From Trichobilharzia szidati (lineage: Eukaryota; Platyhelminthes; Trematoda; Strigeidida; Schistosomatidae), in NCBI GenBank assembly GCA_944472155.2, contig OX235271.1, positions 28,776,977 to 28,840,976 of the forward strand: a stretch of DNA of 64,000 nucleotides, given 5' to 3'. Position 1 is the stretch's first letter; each line of letters starts with the position of its first letter. Shown piece after piece: positions 32,143-41,926 of the stretch. Made by a program: the position numbers and the translations under genes. The notes below the pieces were generated by a model, which searched no databases, was not told where the DNA came from, and saw nothing but the letters and a program-made list of their open reading frames with translations.

Positions 32143-32619
32143 ACCTTCCCTTAAAGTTAAACGCCCAGATAATAAAATATAGCTGTTACTGTACTTGCTG
32201 GGATTAAATTGTTACCAATCTGAAAGAAAGTGGATTTAACTCCCGACTGTAAATCTAGGGTAAGGCTTTTAGAGGTGTTAAGTTGTAAAAATGTCCAGCT
32301 TCTTTTGGAGAACTGCAGCATTCGGAGCAAAGATGGTGAGATCGTCAGTCTAGGCGATATAGCTGAGAGTGTCATTCTTCCGTCGAAGGTGTAGTTCTCG
32401 TCCATAGAAGCCAATGCCTCATCAACTGACATTATATATATATATATTCCCTTGAAAATTTGAAATTGGATTCATAGGTTCACCTATGAGTGGATAATAT
32501 ATTTGTGAGCGATCCCAAGTCGTGCTCACTTAAAAACTGAATAAACTGACATAAGGTTTCTGATTTTAACATTGAGGGATACTCTGCCTTCATCCCTTTC
32601 ACTTCAAGTCGAGTATAAA

Positions 32620-32760
32620 AGGTTTCAAGCTTGAGCTCTGAAGTTTTAGCAGCGGTGTTGTTGTTTTCCTTTACAGGATGGTATTGCTAGTCCCAATTCC
32701 AACCTTCCACCCTTTAGGGGGGGGAAAGGAAGGAGGTGGCTTACTGCCAATTCGTAGACT
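32620..32760 (-). mobile_element. SINE-A fragment
   Basis: On the minus strand the SINE-A body and tail are recognisable (plus TTTCAAGCTTGAGCTCTGAA and TTACAGGATGGTATTGCTAG). The tRNA head is missing. Its body end overlaps the start of the 312-bp direct repeat. Confidence 0.5.
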
Positions 32761-32987
32761 AGACAAAGCTTAGGAGATTTTAATTTCATAATGGCGTCCT
32801 AATTGTTGTTGATAAAACTAACTGTGTTGGTTGGTGATGATTTTCATAAAGCAAATCTTCCTTCTGACTATCGCTTGACCGCCGCCTCAACACTAACAAG
32901 CTCCCTCAATCCCGTTTTTCTTTTACTGTAGACTTGGTAACAGATCTCAATCTGTTAATTGCATTGCTAAATATGTTACCATCAATG
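32676..32987 (+). repeat. direct repeat, left copy (312 bp)
   Basis: This segment from GGATGGTATTGCTAGTCCCA to TATGTTACCATCAATG recurs at 34236-34550 in the same orientation with about ten differences. The two copies flank an RTE-1 fragment exactly, so the LINE piece sits between long direct repeats. No open frame is shared. Confidence 0.9.
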
Positions 32988-34235
32988 TGAGAGTAGTTAA
33001 AGCTTGTCTTGCTTTTTCGATTCTTGCTTTGATATCCTCGTCAGTTCTGACGGCCTGTAGTTGAAACGATGCTTCCCAGGTAGGTAGTTAAAAGAGGTTG
33101 TTTCTTTCAGGTTCCTGCCATTGATTCTGGCTGATTGTTGTCTGTTGTTGTTGTTGCTGTTGGTGGTGTTGCCCAGGAATCTTCATCACCTCTGTTTTAT
33201 ATATGTTCACTTGAAGTCCTATCTTCTCTGGATGCTTGTTCTGCCAACTTGTTGCTTTTCGCTTGCATATCTTCCAGTTTGTGGGAAATCAGACATATAT
33301 CATCGGCGAAGTGTAGATTCTGCAAGTTTTTTGTGTGGGTCCATTTTATACCTGTTTCCTCATTGCCGGCTACTGTCTGTCGCATTATCCAATCTACTGC
33401 CATCAGGAAAATCATTGGCGATAGTAGGCAGCCAGCTTGTCTTACCCCTGTCCTCACTTCGAAGGGTTCCGTAAGTTTCCCGTTTTGGATTACTTGGCAT
33501 GTAGCATTGTCGTACAGCTGTTGGATGAGATGTATAATTGTCAGTGGCACCCCGTAGTATCGAAGTAGTTTCCAAAAGACATCTCGATCGACTCTATCGA
33601 AGGCCTTTTCAAAGTCGATGAAGTTGAGATAGAGAGGTGACTGCCATTCCAGGCTTTGTTCAATGATGATCCGTAATGTAGCGATCTGATCAATGCATGA
33701 CTTGTTTTTCCTGAATCCAGCCTGTTCCTGTCGAAGTTTGTCATCCAGGGCATGTTTGATTCTCTCCGAGATGATGCAGCTTAGTATTTTGCTTGGGATG
33801 GACAGGAGCATAATTCCGCGCCAGTTCTTGCATTGACTTAGGTCTCCTTTCTTTGGTAGTTTGAATAAGTATCCTTTCTTCCAATCCTCGGGTACTTTAC
33901 TTTCTTTCCACAACTTCTCCAGTAGTGGCATCATCAAGTCCGCTGTTGTCTCTGGGTTTATTTTCAATGCTTCTGCTGGGATTCTATCTGGTCCTGCTGC
34001 TTTTCCAGCTTTTAGCATCTTGATTGCTTTCAGGACTTCTGATTTCGTCGGGGGGTTGGTGTTCACTGGTAGCTCTGTCTCCGTTGTTGGTATTGTTGGT
34101 CGCGTTGTAGGTGGCGGTGGGTTTAGGAGTCTTTTGAAGTGTTCAGCCCAGTGTTTCCTTTGCTCCACTTCTTTGGTGAGTGACTTTCGGTTGTCATCTT
34201 TCACCGGCTTGATTTGTGTCAAACATTTGCCCGAT
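32988..34235 (-). pseudogene. RTE-1 LINE reverse transcriptase, largest copy
   Basis: The minus-strand frame 34222-33197 is 341 codons without a stop. It reads KAGKAAGPDRIPAEALKI, LPKKGDLSQCKNWRGIMLLS, DKLRQEQAGFRKNKSCIDQI, LNFIDFEKAFDRVDRDVFWK, VRTGVRQAGCLLSPMIFLMA and LHFADDICLISHKLEDMQAK. It keeps the RTE-clade reverse transcriptase motifs, including the catalytic FADD. A frameshift after AEQASR breaks it. Both ends are truncated: no N-terminal endonuclease, and the (AAT)n tail is absent. It is the reference for RTE-1 here. Confidence 0.92.
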
Positions 34236-34550
34236 GGATGGTATTGCTAGTCCCAATTCCAACCTTTCACTCTTTAGGAGGGGGTAAAGGAAGGGGGTGG
34301 CATACTGCCATTTCGTAGACTAGACAAAGCTTAGGAGATTTTAATTTCATAATGGTGTCCTAATTGTTGTTGATAAAACCAACTGTGTTGGTTGGTGATG
34401 ATTTTCATAAAGCAAAATCTTTCTTCTGACTGTCGCTTGACCGCCGCCTCAACACTAACAAGCTTCCTCAATCCCTTTTTCTATTTTGCTGTAGACAAGG
34501 TAACATATCTCAATCTGTTAATTGCATTGTGAAATATGTTACCATCAATG
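34236..34550 (+). repeat. direct repeat, right copy (315 bp)
   Basis: This is the second copy of the repeat described at 32676. It starts GGATGGTATTGCTAGTCCCA and ends GTTACCATCAATG. It lacks the SINE-A context seen to the left of the first copy, so the repeat boundary coincides with the LINE edge. Confidence 0.9.
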
Positions 34551-35437
34551 AATCATATGACTTGCAATTATTGATTATTCATCAAAAGTTGTTTTGTTTT
34601 TTCTTGTTTTACGAGCGTTTATTAATATTAGTGTTTTGATTCAACCAGTAATACTAATTGTTAGCTAACCAAAAAAAATCCATAATTTTCAAAAGAAAGG
34701 ATACTGAACAAAGAGTACTCTTTTCGATAAATTCATCATCAGGCTCTACAATTGTATATACATTATAGTGAATGAATGAATTAGTCTTATGAACGACATT
34801 AATGTTGTTTAAATAACATCGAATCAAAAATATTGATAGATTACAGCTCAATAGCATCAACATAAAATAAGCTGAATGTCAGAAGAATTAGGAAAGATAA
34901 TAGTACAAATTCATCAGTTTATAGTTTCTACTGAGGGCCAGGGCAGTAGTTGGGGCTGGAGTTGTTTCTTTTGAACACAGAGCACTGGTTGTTTTTTGAG
35001 ATGAATTGCAATAGCCTCTGCTGTTTGGAGCATGTGGTGCTTCGACGATTTCGGTAATTTGTTAGACACCCGGTATATTATAGAGAAGGATTCTTCTACG
35101 CTGGCTGGTTTTGTGACTGGTTTGCACCAGATGGTCTAATATCGAGTTGTTAATAGTTTTAACTACATCTTTACTTAGCCATAGTGGGATATGTTCTCGA
35201 GCACGAAAAATCAAGTTCCTAGAGCAACGGAACATTTTGTTTTCTTTCCCTCTTTTTCCCTACTCTTCTCTTCTTTTGTGAGTTTTTTCAGGTGATGGAA
35301 ACGGTTTTTTAGCTTGCCTAGATGGTATTAGTGTAATTTGTGTTCTTTGAGCTGTTGAAAAAAGACATATGATCTGATTTGTCTGATGCCTATGAATGGT
35401 AATCAAGATAGCAATCATAGATAGATGGATGCATGAC
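34551..35437. other. no gene recognised
   Basis: AT-rich intronic sequence. Short open frames occur on both strands but none shows a recognisable domain, and I see no repeat family in it. Confidence 0.4.
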
Positions 35438-35514
35438 GCTGTATAGTACTAATAGAGAAGATTTGTAGCTCAGGTGAATGATTTGCAATTTTTAGTGTTC
35501 TCTGAGCTGGTTGG

Positions 35515-35570
35515 TTTAGTTGTGGAGCTTTCGTTGTCCTTCTGGACAACATCTTCAGCGCAATATTTAG
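35515..35570 (-). ncRNA. hammerhead ribozyme motif (PLE-E, left)
   Basis: On the minus strand the core CTGAAGA (complement of 35552-35558) and one extra T precede a perfect 7-bp stem II, GTTGTCC/GGACAAC, with an AGAA loop, then GAAA and AGCU as stem III. C is the predicted cleavage nucleotide. Stem I pairs around GCG/CAC with one mismatch. Confidence 0.7.
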
Positions 35571-36353
35571 CATAAAGTGAAATGATTTAATTTTCTTCAT
35601 GAGTGATATAATTGCATCTCCTGGCAACCATCTTTACATATGTATTGATCATTTTCTATTGACTTGGATTTTAAACTTTCTGGTCACTTGATTTACTTTT
35701 TATCAGTTGGTATATTTCGCCTATATTAACGTGTTTGTTAATTGCATTTTCGTTTGAGTACCAGGCTTCTAGGAATTCCCTGGCACTTTTAGTGTTTCCT
35801 CTGTCTAAGATTTAGACATTATCCCAATCAAATTGATGACCATAATTGTCTATATGCATTGATATGAAAGAATATATATCACGTCTTTTCATCACGGCTG
35901 ATTTGTGTTCTTGGATTCTGATTCGAAGGGGACGCCCACTTTGGCCGATGTAATGCCTGTTGCAGTTCATACAATTTATTTTGTAAATGGTATTAATTTT
36001 ATCTCCTTTTTCTGTTGGATCGGTCTTTCGGTTCGCACAATATCGAATTAAGTGATTTGACTGACTTGTGTGCTATATCTATATCAAACGGTTTCAGTAT
36101 TGTAGCTGTTATTTCAGAGATATTCCTCATGTATGATAGAGTGAATTTTCTTGTGTTCTTTGATGATGGTTTCTTGTTGGTGTTTTGATTCGACTTTAAA
36201 CACTTTTTGATGAAATTTTGTGGATAACCATTCTTTTTGAAGACCGTTTAAAATTCAAGTCAATAGAAAATGGTCAGTACATATGTAAAGATAGTTACCA
36301 GGAGACTCAATTATATCACACATGAAGAAATTTAAATCATTTCATTTTGTGCT

Positions 36354-36406
36354 AAATATTGCGCTGGAGATGTTGTCCAGCAGGGGACGACGAAAGCTAC
36401 GCAACT
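36354..36406 (+). ncRNA. hammerhead ribozyme motif (PLE-E, right)
   Basis: The core CTGGAGA at 36364-36370 departs from CUGANGA at the A6 position. Stem II is GTTGTCC with GGACGAC, stem III AGCU, and stem I a perfect TTGCG/CGCAA. The A6-to-G change would be expected to weaken catalysis. Confidence 0.62.
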
Positions 36407-36584
36407 AAACCAACCAGCTCAGAGAACACTATTAATTGCTGTATAGTACTGATTATTAGTCATGAGTAGTTGGACATCACTCACATAAAACAGAAGTACA
36501 TGTTAACCAGTAGTATATGGCGTCATACATCTATTAATTGATTACTTGTTGAGCATCAGGAAGGTCACATGTATTGTGATCTGA

Positions 36585-36885
36585 ATAAATTCGGTTTCCA
36601 GAGGAAACTGTGGTGAAATTTCACCTCCTCGAACTGTGCAAATTGTAAATTGTGAATTCGATTTAAGGTATTACCAGTTCAACCAAGCAGCTAATCAGAA
36701 ATCGGTTGGTTTGAACTAATTCTGCTCTCTGTGCTGATTCGAATTTTGTTGTACACCACTGATGAGCTCAGCTCCAGACGAGCGAAACGGCCGTCCAGTG
36801 TTTAGATTACTTCAATGATCTGACTAGCAAGCACTACTGGTTGATGTGAGTAGTGTCCAACTATGTATGTAGTATGTTATATCAT
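36585..36885 (+). repeat. hammerhead-bearing repeat
   Basis: The first half (ATTCGGTTTCCAGAGGAAAC, then TTTCACCTCCTC and CAGAAATCGG) recurs at 45140-45280, so this is a dispersed repeat. The second half carries a hammerhead (36751-36805). The repeat ends near GTGAGTAGTGTCCAACTATG, whose complement is seen at about 36466. It has no coding capacity. Confidence 0.65.
36751..36805 (+). ncRNA. hammerhead ribozyme motif in dispersed repeat
   Basis: The core CTGATGA lies at 36759-36765 with no extra bases. Stem II is GCTC (36766-36769) with GAGC (36780-36783). GAAA is at 36784-36787, stem III ACGG/CCGU (36787-36794), and C36795 is the predicted cleavage nucleotide. Stem I is offset: ACAC pairs with GTGT only past a two-base CA/CA mismatch, although CACTG pairs with CAGTG if the core is shifted. 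All invariant core bases are present, so this is the most canonical motif in the window. Confidence 0.78.
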
Positions 36886-36977
36886 GCATTGATTGATCGC
36901 GACGAATGATACCTCACCAACAATAAATACCAATCACTATTAGTGAGCGAAGTTTAGAGGAAGATGTCTCATTCACT

Positions 36978-37530
36978 CATTATTATTATTATTCCTTCCT
37001 TTAATTCCTAGAGGAACATAAGGCTCCAGCCGCACTTCTCCATTGCGTTCGATTCTCTGCCAACGTTTTCACCGAGTTCCACGTCTGCCCACATGCTTTC
37101 ATCTCTTCTTCGCTTGACCTCCTCCATGTGACCCTACCCCCAGACAACCAACTTGCCGCTTCCCATTCGGCTCCCACTCGAGTGATGGCCTAGCGTGTGA
37201 TGCCACTTGATGGTTTTTTGAGAGTATGGCCAATCCGCACAATTGGTTCCTGGTTGGTTCGCTCCCAGAGATCCCTGTTGCTGATCTTTTTCTGCCGGTC
37301 ACCTGATCTTGAGTAGTATTGATCGAGGACATCTGTTGATGAAGGTCTGTAGTTTGTTTGAAGTGCCCTTCGTGACGCGCCAAGTCTCTGATCCGTATAG
37401 TGAGTAACACTGACTTCACATTGGAATTTAAAATCTGGATCTTATTTTCATGCTGAGTGCTGTTAATCTCCACACATTCTTGAGAGTAAGGAAAGCTTGC
37501 CTTGCTTTCCCGATCTTCGCTTTCACTTAC
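36978..37530 (-). mobile_element. RTE-1 LINE 3' end
   Basis: The (ATT)n tail is followed in reverse by CTTTAATTCCTAGAGGAACA. The minus-strand frame (37473-37099) reads NKIQILNSNVKSVLLTIRIR and GLAILSKNHQVASHARPSLE, then WEPNGKRQVGC. It is a diverged copy truncated upstream of the catalytic box. Confidence 0.8.
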
Positions 37531-37534
37531 CTAA

Positions 37535-38065
37535 GCAGTATTGTTTTGATAACAGAAGAAACCTGGTGAGGACGTCAGAGCCAGCCAGCATCAGATTGGG
37601 CAAACAACACAGATCTTCATTACTCGCAAATCAGTGTGGAAACCCCCAGGACTTAAGCATAAGGAACAAAATCTGAATTTTTAATGCTAATGTCAAGTTG
37701 ATTTTTTTATATGCTTCAGAGACTTGACATGTCAATAAATACATTCCCAACAGCCTGGTGTAGACTGTCATCAATACCTACCTGCTGTCGGTCGATCTTC
37801 TAGGACAGGTGATCAACTGGAAAGGATAAGCAACAAGGAACTCTGATAGTCAGTGAAGTAACCAAGAAACCTGTTACTTCACAAACGTGCAGAAGGAAAT
37901 GGAGATTGATTGGTTATACCTTGGGGTTGGCCTTCGAGTGGAACCCTTATGGGAAGCGACAAATCGGATGAATGGGAGGAAATCATGTAAGAGGAGATGG
38001 AAGCTTGTTTTTAGTTGTGAAGCCAGCTGTGGGTGAATAAAGCCTTGTGTTCTACTCGAAATGCA
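37535..38065 (+). mobile_element. RTE-1-related LINE 3' end
   Basis: This plus-strand 3' fragment lies head-to-head with the preceding copy. It starts at TCACTTACCTAAGCAGTATT and passes through TGGAACCCTTATGGGAAGCG to a degenerate (AAT)n-like end. It belongs to the diverged subfamily seen at 7900-8755. Confidence 0.65.
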
Positions 38066-38297
38066 AGTAATATATGAATAGTAATAACCGTAAAACGATA
38101 AGTGACCATCGGTGTTGAAATAAAACGTTGATGGGTGACAATATTCAGACTGTAGTACCGTCTGACTTACTTCCTTCCTTTTGTCTCTTCATTTCTATAT
38201 AACTTGCCAACCCGCTAAAGAATGTGTTTATTTATTCTCGGAATATGCACATCAGATGATAGGCAATAGTAAAACTATTTCCGATCAACAGTCAAAC

Positions 38298-39823
38298 TAA
38301 TAAAATTACTAAGTCTAATAAACACAAAGATCGGATAAAAACACACTGTAGGATCATAATCACTGGAAAAATTGACCTGCCTTTGTGCAATTAAGTATTA
38401 AAAATGTAGGAATAACGAAATAGACAGTAAGTTAGGATAAACAAAAGTAGTAGTACAGACAGGAATTAAAAAGCATGAAAATAAGATAAATAAATAGGAA
38501 GATTGGATAAGAAAGGTAATTAGATAATCGTTATTGATAGGAATGATTGTTTATGATGGCCACGATAGAGACAACTGTTGGAGGCGAGCAAGTGAACTGG
38601 TATATGCATGTTGAAGTAGTCCAATGCGGCAATCTGGCTTTCACGTGCTAATTGAGTAGTTTCTTGCAAGAAAATGCTACCTGTAAGCTGGTGGTGAATT
38701 ATGTTTTACTGAAAGATTTTGAAAGCCTTTTTTGGAGAATTTCTGCTTCGGTATCACTTTTAAATTCGAGATTAAGCATCAGCATCTCTTTGGGGGCGAC
38801 TTGAACCTGTTCAGACGTTTTCTTTGGTTTTAGATTCTTTTCTATGAATCTGGGCTGGAAACCATTTTCTATCAAAGTTCCTCGGGTCCTCGAGGAAAGA
38901 GAGTATATGACGTTTCTCTTTCTGCTTAGAGGAACACAACTTTAAAAATTTATAAACCGTCCTTTCCATGTGGGCTTTCTTTTTTGTATGGATCTCCTCT
39001 GCGAGTTATCAGCATTTCTTTGCAGTGGAACATTGAGAAAATGAAAGATTGCCTCAAATCCAACTTCTAGAGTGAAGCCGATATTTTGGCGGACATTATT
39101 GAAGGTTTGGAGTAGGTTTCCGAGATCCAAATTCTCATCACAAATAATAAAAGTATCATCGATGGATCTCTTGTAGAGATTTTTTAAAATTCCTTTACGT
39201 TCCCAGTGGAACATGGGGCTTCAGGCTAGAGGGTTTAAAGATTCAGTAGCATGGGTTTTATTTTTACGGGATGGGGTTGCTAGCCTAATCCCTAACCTTT
39301 CCTCTTTACCAGTCTTATTACTGGCTTAGCGAGTGCGTCGGCCGGGGATCGAAACCCGGACCACATGCGTGATTGGCGAGCATTCTGCCGCTGTGCCACC
39401 GACGCACTCTTGTAGAGATGGAGCTGGTTAGTAGTTCGTGATAAGGAATTGTTTCCTAGGCTAGCCATACAGCAGTCGGCATAGCTGAGGCGCTAGCGAT
39501 CCAAAGGTTTAAGCCCACTCACTCTATGTATTCAAAAGAAATACGTCCAACCATTGTCTCTATCATGGCCATCATAAACAATCATTCCTATCAATAACGA
39601 TTATCTAATTACCTTTCTCATCCAATCTTCCTGTTTATTTATCTTATTTTCATGCTTTTTAATTCCTGTCTGTTCTACTACTTTTGTTTATCCTAACTTA
39701 CTGTCTATTTCGTTATTCCTACATTTTTAATACTTAATTGCACAAAGGCAGGTCAATTTTTCCAGTGATTATGATCCTACAGTGTGTTTTTATCCGATCT
39801 TTCGATTTATTACAATTAGTAAT
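38298..39823 (-). mobile_element. PLE-F Penelope-like element with inverted arms
   Basis: Arms of about 250 bp are inverted: GAATGATTGTTTATGATGGC near 38560 returns as GCCATCATAAACAATCATTC near 39569, and the pairing runs outward to about 38298/39823. The interior on the minus strand (39214-38942) encodes a reverse transcriptase piece: KRSIDDTFIICDENLDLGNL, FNNVRQNIGFTLEVGF and RSIQKRKPTWKGRFINF. PLE reverse transcriptases have Y-x-D-D-T-F at this position; here it is SIDDTF. A SINE-A insertion (39181-39406) interrupts it. Confidence 0.8.
39181..39406 (-). mobile_element. SINE-A with TSD
   Basis: A 226-bp minus-strand SINE-A is bounded by CTCTTGTAGAGAT at 39168-39180 and 39407-39419. The head on the minus strand starts GTGCGTCGGTGGCACAGCGG, the B box is GGGTTTCGATCCCCGGC, and the tail AACGTAAAGGAATTTTAAAA. 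It inserted within the PLE-F reverse transcriptase. Confidence 0.9.
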
Positions 39824-40000
39824 TTAATTAATTTGACCGTTGGGCGAGAATAGTTCTGGAACTTTCTCCCCCCCCCTCCCCATTTCCTATAAATACACGA
39901 ATATACAGTCCAGTTTATTTATTCATTATTGATAATGCCTACCTGACTGCGTTGTTTTCTCCACCTTACCTTTTGTTTTCACTTTCTTTTTCTCTCCTAG

Positions 40001-40073
40001 AAAATAATCCACAAAGCTACAAAACTGTGCCTTGTTGTGATACCAGTAGTCAAGGTGTTACGACTCACACTAA
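40001..40073 (+). CDS. GALNT: GALNT exon c: lectin repeat gamma
   Basis: A 73-nt exon lies between acceptor TTTTTCTCTCCTAG and donor CTAA|GTAAGT. It continues the frame of exon b with KIIHKATKLCLVVIPVVKVL and RLTL, ending one base into a codon that is completed (AGA) by exon d. The C-L-V replaces the C-L-D of a usual ricin-type repeat, so the gamma sugar-binding site may be lost. Without its neighbours this exon would be hard to see; the two flanking exons, phase and splice sites support it. Confidence 0.82.
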
Positions 40074-40134
40074 GTAAGTGATGTGCTTTTTTTATATCAG
40101 CTCAGAATTGATTCATTTATAGGTAGATCTGTTT

Positions 40135-40345
40135 TTTTTTCTCCTTGTCATTTTAGTAGCTGTGGTGTTGTTTTACAGCGTGAGATTGCCAGTCTCACAT
40201 CTAAACCACCTTATCTCTTTTCCGGACTTACTATCAATTGGTAAATAATTGAGTGAGGTTTACGAGTATGCGTTGGTCAATAATCGAACCCCAAACCATT
40301 TACTTGGTTGGTGAGAAACCTACCATTGAACCAACCAAGCATAAC
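40135..40345 (-). mobile_element. SINE-A, diverged
   Basis: A minus-strand SINE-A relic. The plus sequence GTTTTACAGCGTGAGATTGC matches the body and GGTCAATAATCGAACCCCAA the B box in reverse. No TSD is readable. Confidence 0.6.
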
Positions 40346-40439
40346 TGTGGTTTCCTGTTAATATATATCTGAATGTAGTGATCAGCTTTATTTAGTTTGA
40401 TATACAGTCTGCTTGAATGGATGCTTTGATAATTGGAAC

Positions 40440-40650
40440 GGTTAATAGTTCAAAGTTACCCGATTGATTGGTAGTCGTGATGGCTAGCAGTGGAATTCAG
40501 CTCAGCACACGTGTGTTTTGTCCTATTTTGAACTCGTTATCCGGATGTACTTGCATTCACAATGAGTAGTGATATTCCCATTGGCATGCGAACCCTAGCA
40601 TCCATTGCTTTAAACGCCAAAGTGTTATCCACTTTGAACATGAGTTGCGC
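40440..40650 (-). mobile_element. Sm-alpha-like retroposon relic with degenerate hammerhead
   Basis: The minus strand shows a tRNA-like head (GATGCTAGGGTTCGCATGCC, a B-box remnant). It is followed by GTACATCCGGATAACGAG and AAAATAGGACAAAACACA, which align in order with the Sm-alpha hammerhead (stem I strand, core, stem II, GAAAC). The core and GAAA are mutated. I link it to Sm-alpha from memory of that family. Confidence 0.5.
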
Positions 40651-41381
40651 CTAACACAAATAATAAGCATACATATCAAGTCAATGCTGATGGGCGTTCG
40701 TTAGTCCGTATTACCTTCACGAGGGAAAAAAATAGCAGGAAATTGCAACATATTCACCATTAGTTTGGTTTCTGAGCCACTGAACCACATGATCCCACAT
40801 AGGGAGGGAGTCGTAATGAGATAATAAACGTTAACCCAACACAACTGTCCTTTATGCATTACACCATGTCATCGACTGACCACCAACTTCGCTTTATCTA
40901 ACTAGTTTCAGAGTTATCGAATAGCGAACCCTGTGGCAGCACATATCGAGGTCACCGAAGACCGTTGTGACAAGACGACTTCACTTATTGAGAGACAATC
41001 TTCACCGTGTACAGACACACTACATTTGCCACTTGGTGCAGGCAATTCTTCTAACTAAATACACAAACTTAATATACATCCTCAGCTCGAAGAAGCGAAT
41101 CAATTGAAGAAGTATTGACAGGGGGAAACATCAAACTTGTGCGTATCTAGCCATCTTTTTAATTTCCTACTGATTCTGAATCTCAACTCTGTGTAGTGGA
41201 TTGAATGAAGAAAAAACCACATCTAATTGTTAAAATACCTCATAGTTAGAACATTTAAAGTATTTTTTTAAAATTTTTATGTGTGACTAGTGAAAAGTTC
41301 CAGATTGTGATGTAATAACCATCTAACACTCACTCCTTCTCAGTAGCACTCGGTATACTCCTATTGTTTAAACAATAAAAT
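40650..41381. other. no gene recognised
   Basis: Intronic sequence without a readable repeat family or coding signal. A phrase near 40765-40800 (GAGCCACTGAACCACATGAT) might be a tRNA-like fragment, but it is too short to call. Confidence 0.35.
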
Positions 41382-41394
41382 AAATCCATATTAG

Positions 41395-41913
41395 TTAGAG
41401 AACCATTGAAAACCAGGGAGTACTGGACAGCTGCTGTTTCATCCTAGTTTGGGAATCATCGGCAGTACGCACCCACTGGGATTCGAACCCAGGACCTTCC
41501 GGTTACAAGGCAAGCTCGTATACCATTCAGCCACTGGGACCCGATCCAATGGCTCGTGAATTCTAACTTATACCAATTCGTGATTTTTAGCGCGACCCCA
41601 ACTATAGTCACGTGTGTGGATGGATTTCCCACCAACGACAATAGTTGGGGTTGCGCTAAAAATCACGAATTGGTATAAGTTAGAATTCACGAGCCATTGG
41701 ATCGGGTCCCAGTGGCTGAATGGTATACGAGCTTGCCTTGTAACCGGAAGGTCCTGGGTTCGAATCCCAGTGGGTGCGTACTGCCGATGATTCCCAAACT
41801 AGGATGAAACAGCAGCTGTCCAGTACTCCCTGGTTTTCAATGGTTCTCTAACTGATATCAGTCCGTGATCAACTCGTAAAACATAACTAATCCTTACAAA
41901 CCAAACTATAGAA
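41395..41913. mobile_element. inverted SINE-B dimer with TSD (palindrome)
   Basis: Two SINE-B copies stand head-to-head. Arms 41395-41603 and 41642-41851 pair over about 209 bp with a single mismatch that I can find, around a 38-bp spacer. The plus-strand half continues to the normal SINE-B tail at about 41913. The whole is bounded by AAATCCATATTAG at 41382-41394 and 41914-41926, so it inserted as one unit. Both halves carry the 5' leader, tRNA-Thr-like head, and the hammerhead-like domain (core CCGATGA, stem I GTACTG/CAGTAC). Confidence 0.92.
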
Positions 41914-41926
41914 AAATCCATATTAG

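Larger units (their letters stand above)
30905..32445 (-). pseudogene. R2-like LINE reverse transcriptase relic, split by PLE-D
   Basis: On the minus strand 32445-32156 reads, across frameshifts, YIA-TDDLTIFAPNAAVLQK (a catalytic-box remnant with TDDL), then LDLQSGVKSTFFQIGNNLIP and TAIFYYLGV. After the PLE-D insertion the frame resumes at 31320: FKGRLSRKYSQILRYYLANG, then APLKPQQRMHILRKFLIPRL and RIRAAIRQWLRTAQ. The Y-L-G-V, L-K-P-Q-Q-R and I-P-R-L blocks resemble the R2/NeSL group of site-specific LINEs. The endonuclease end is gone. The call is by motif only. Confidence 0.65.
35451..36437 (-). mobile_element. PLE-E Penelope-like element with inverted ends and TSD
   Basis: This 987-bp unit lies between the exact duplications GCTGTATAGTACT at 35438-35450 and 36438-36450. 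The ends are inverted copies of one terminal region, each with a hammerhead motif (minus strand at the left, plus at the right). The middle, read on the minus strand, has YKINCMNCNRHYIGQSGRPL and RIRIQEHKSAVMKRRDIYSF, a GIY-YIG endonuclease, followed by HIDNYGHQFDWDNV and a stop. The reverse transcriptase is missing. Confidence 0.85.

Noticed and set aside
33861..34250. 129-codon plus-strand frame
   Set aside because: It is antisense to the RTE-1 reverse transcriptase frame and has no independent support.
41700..41780. Possible tRNA-Thr gene with anticodon loop CTTGTAA
   Set aside because: It is the head of SINE-B, repeated in other copies and followed by the hammerhead-like domain and tail.
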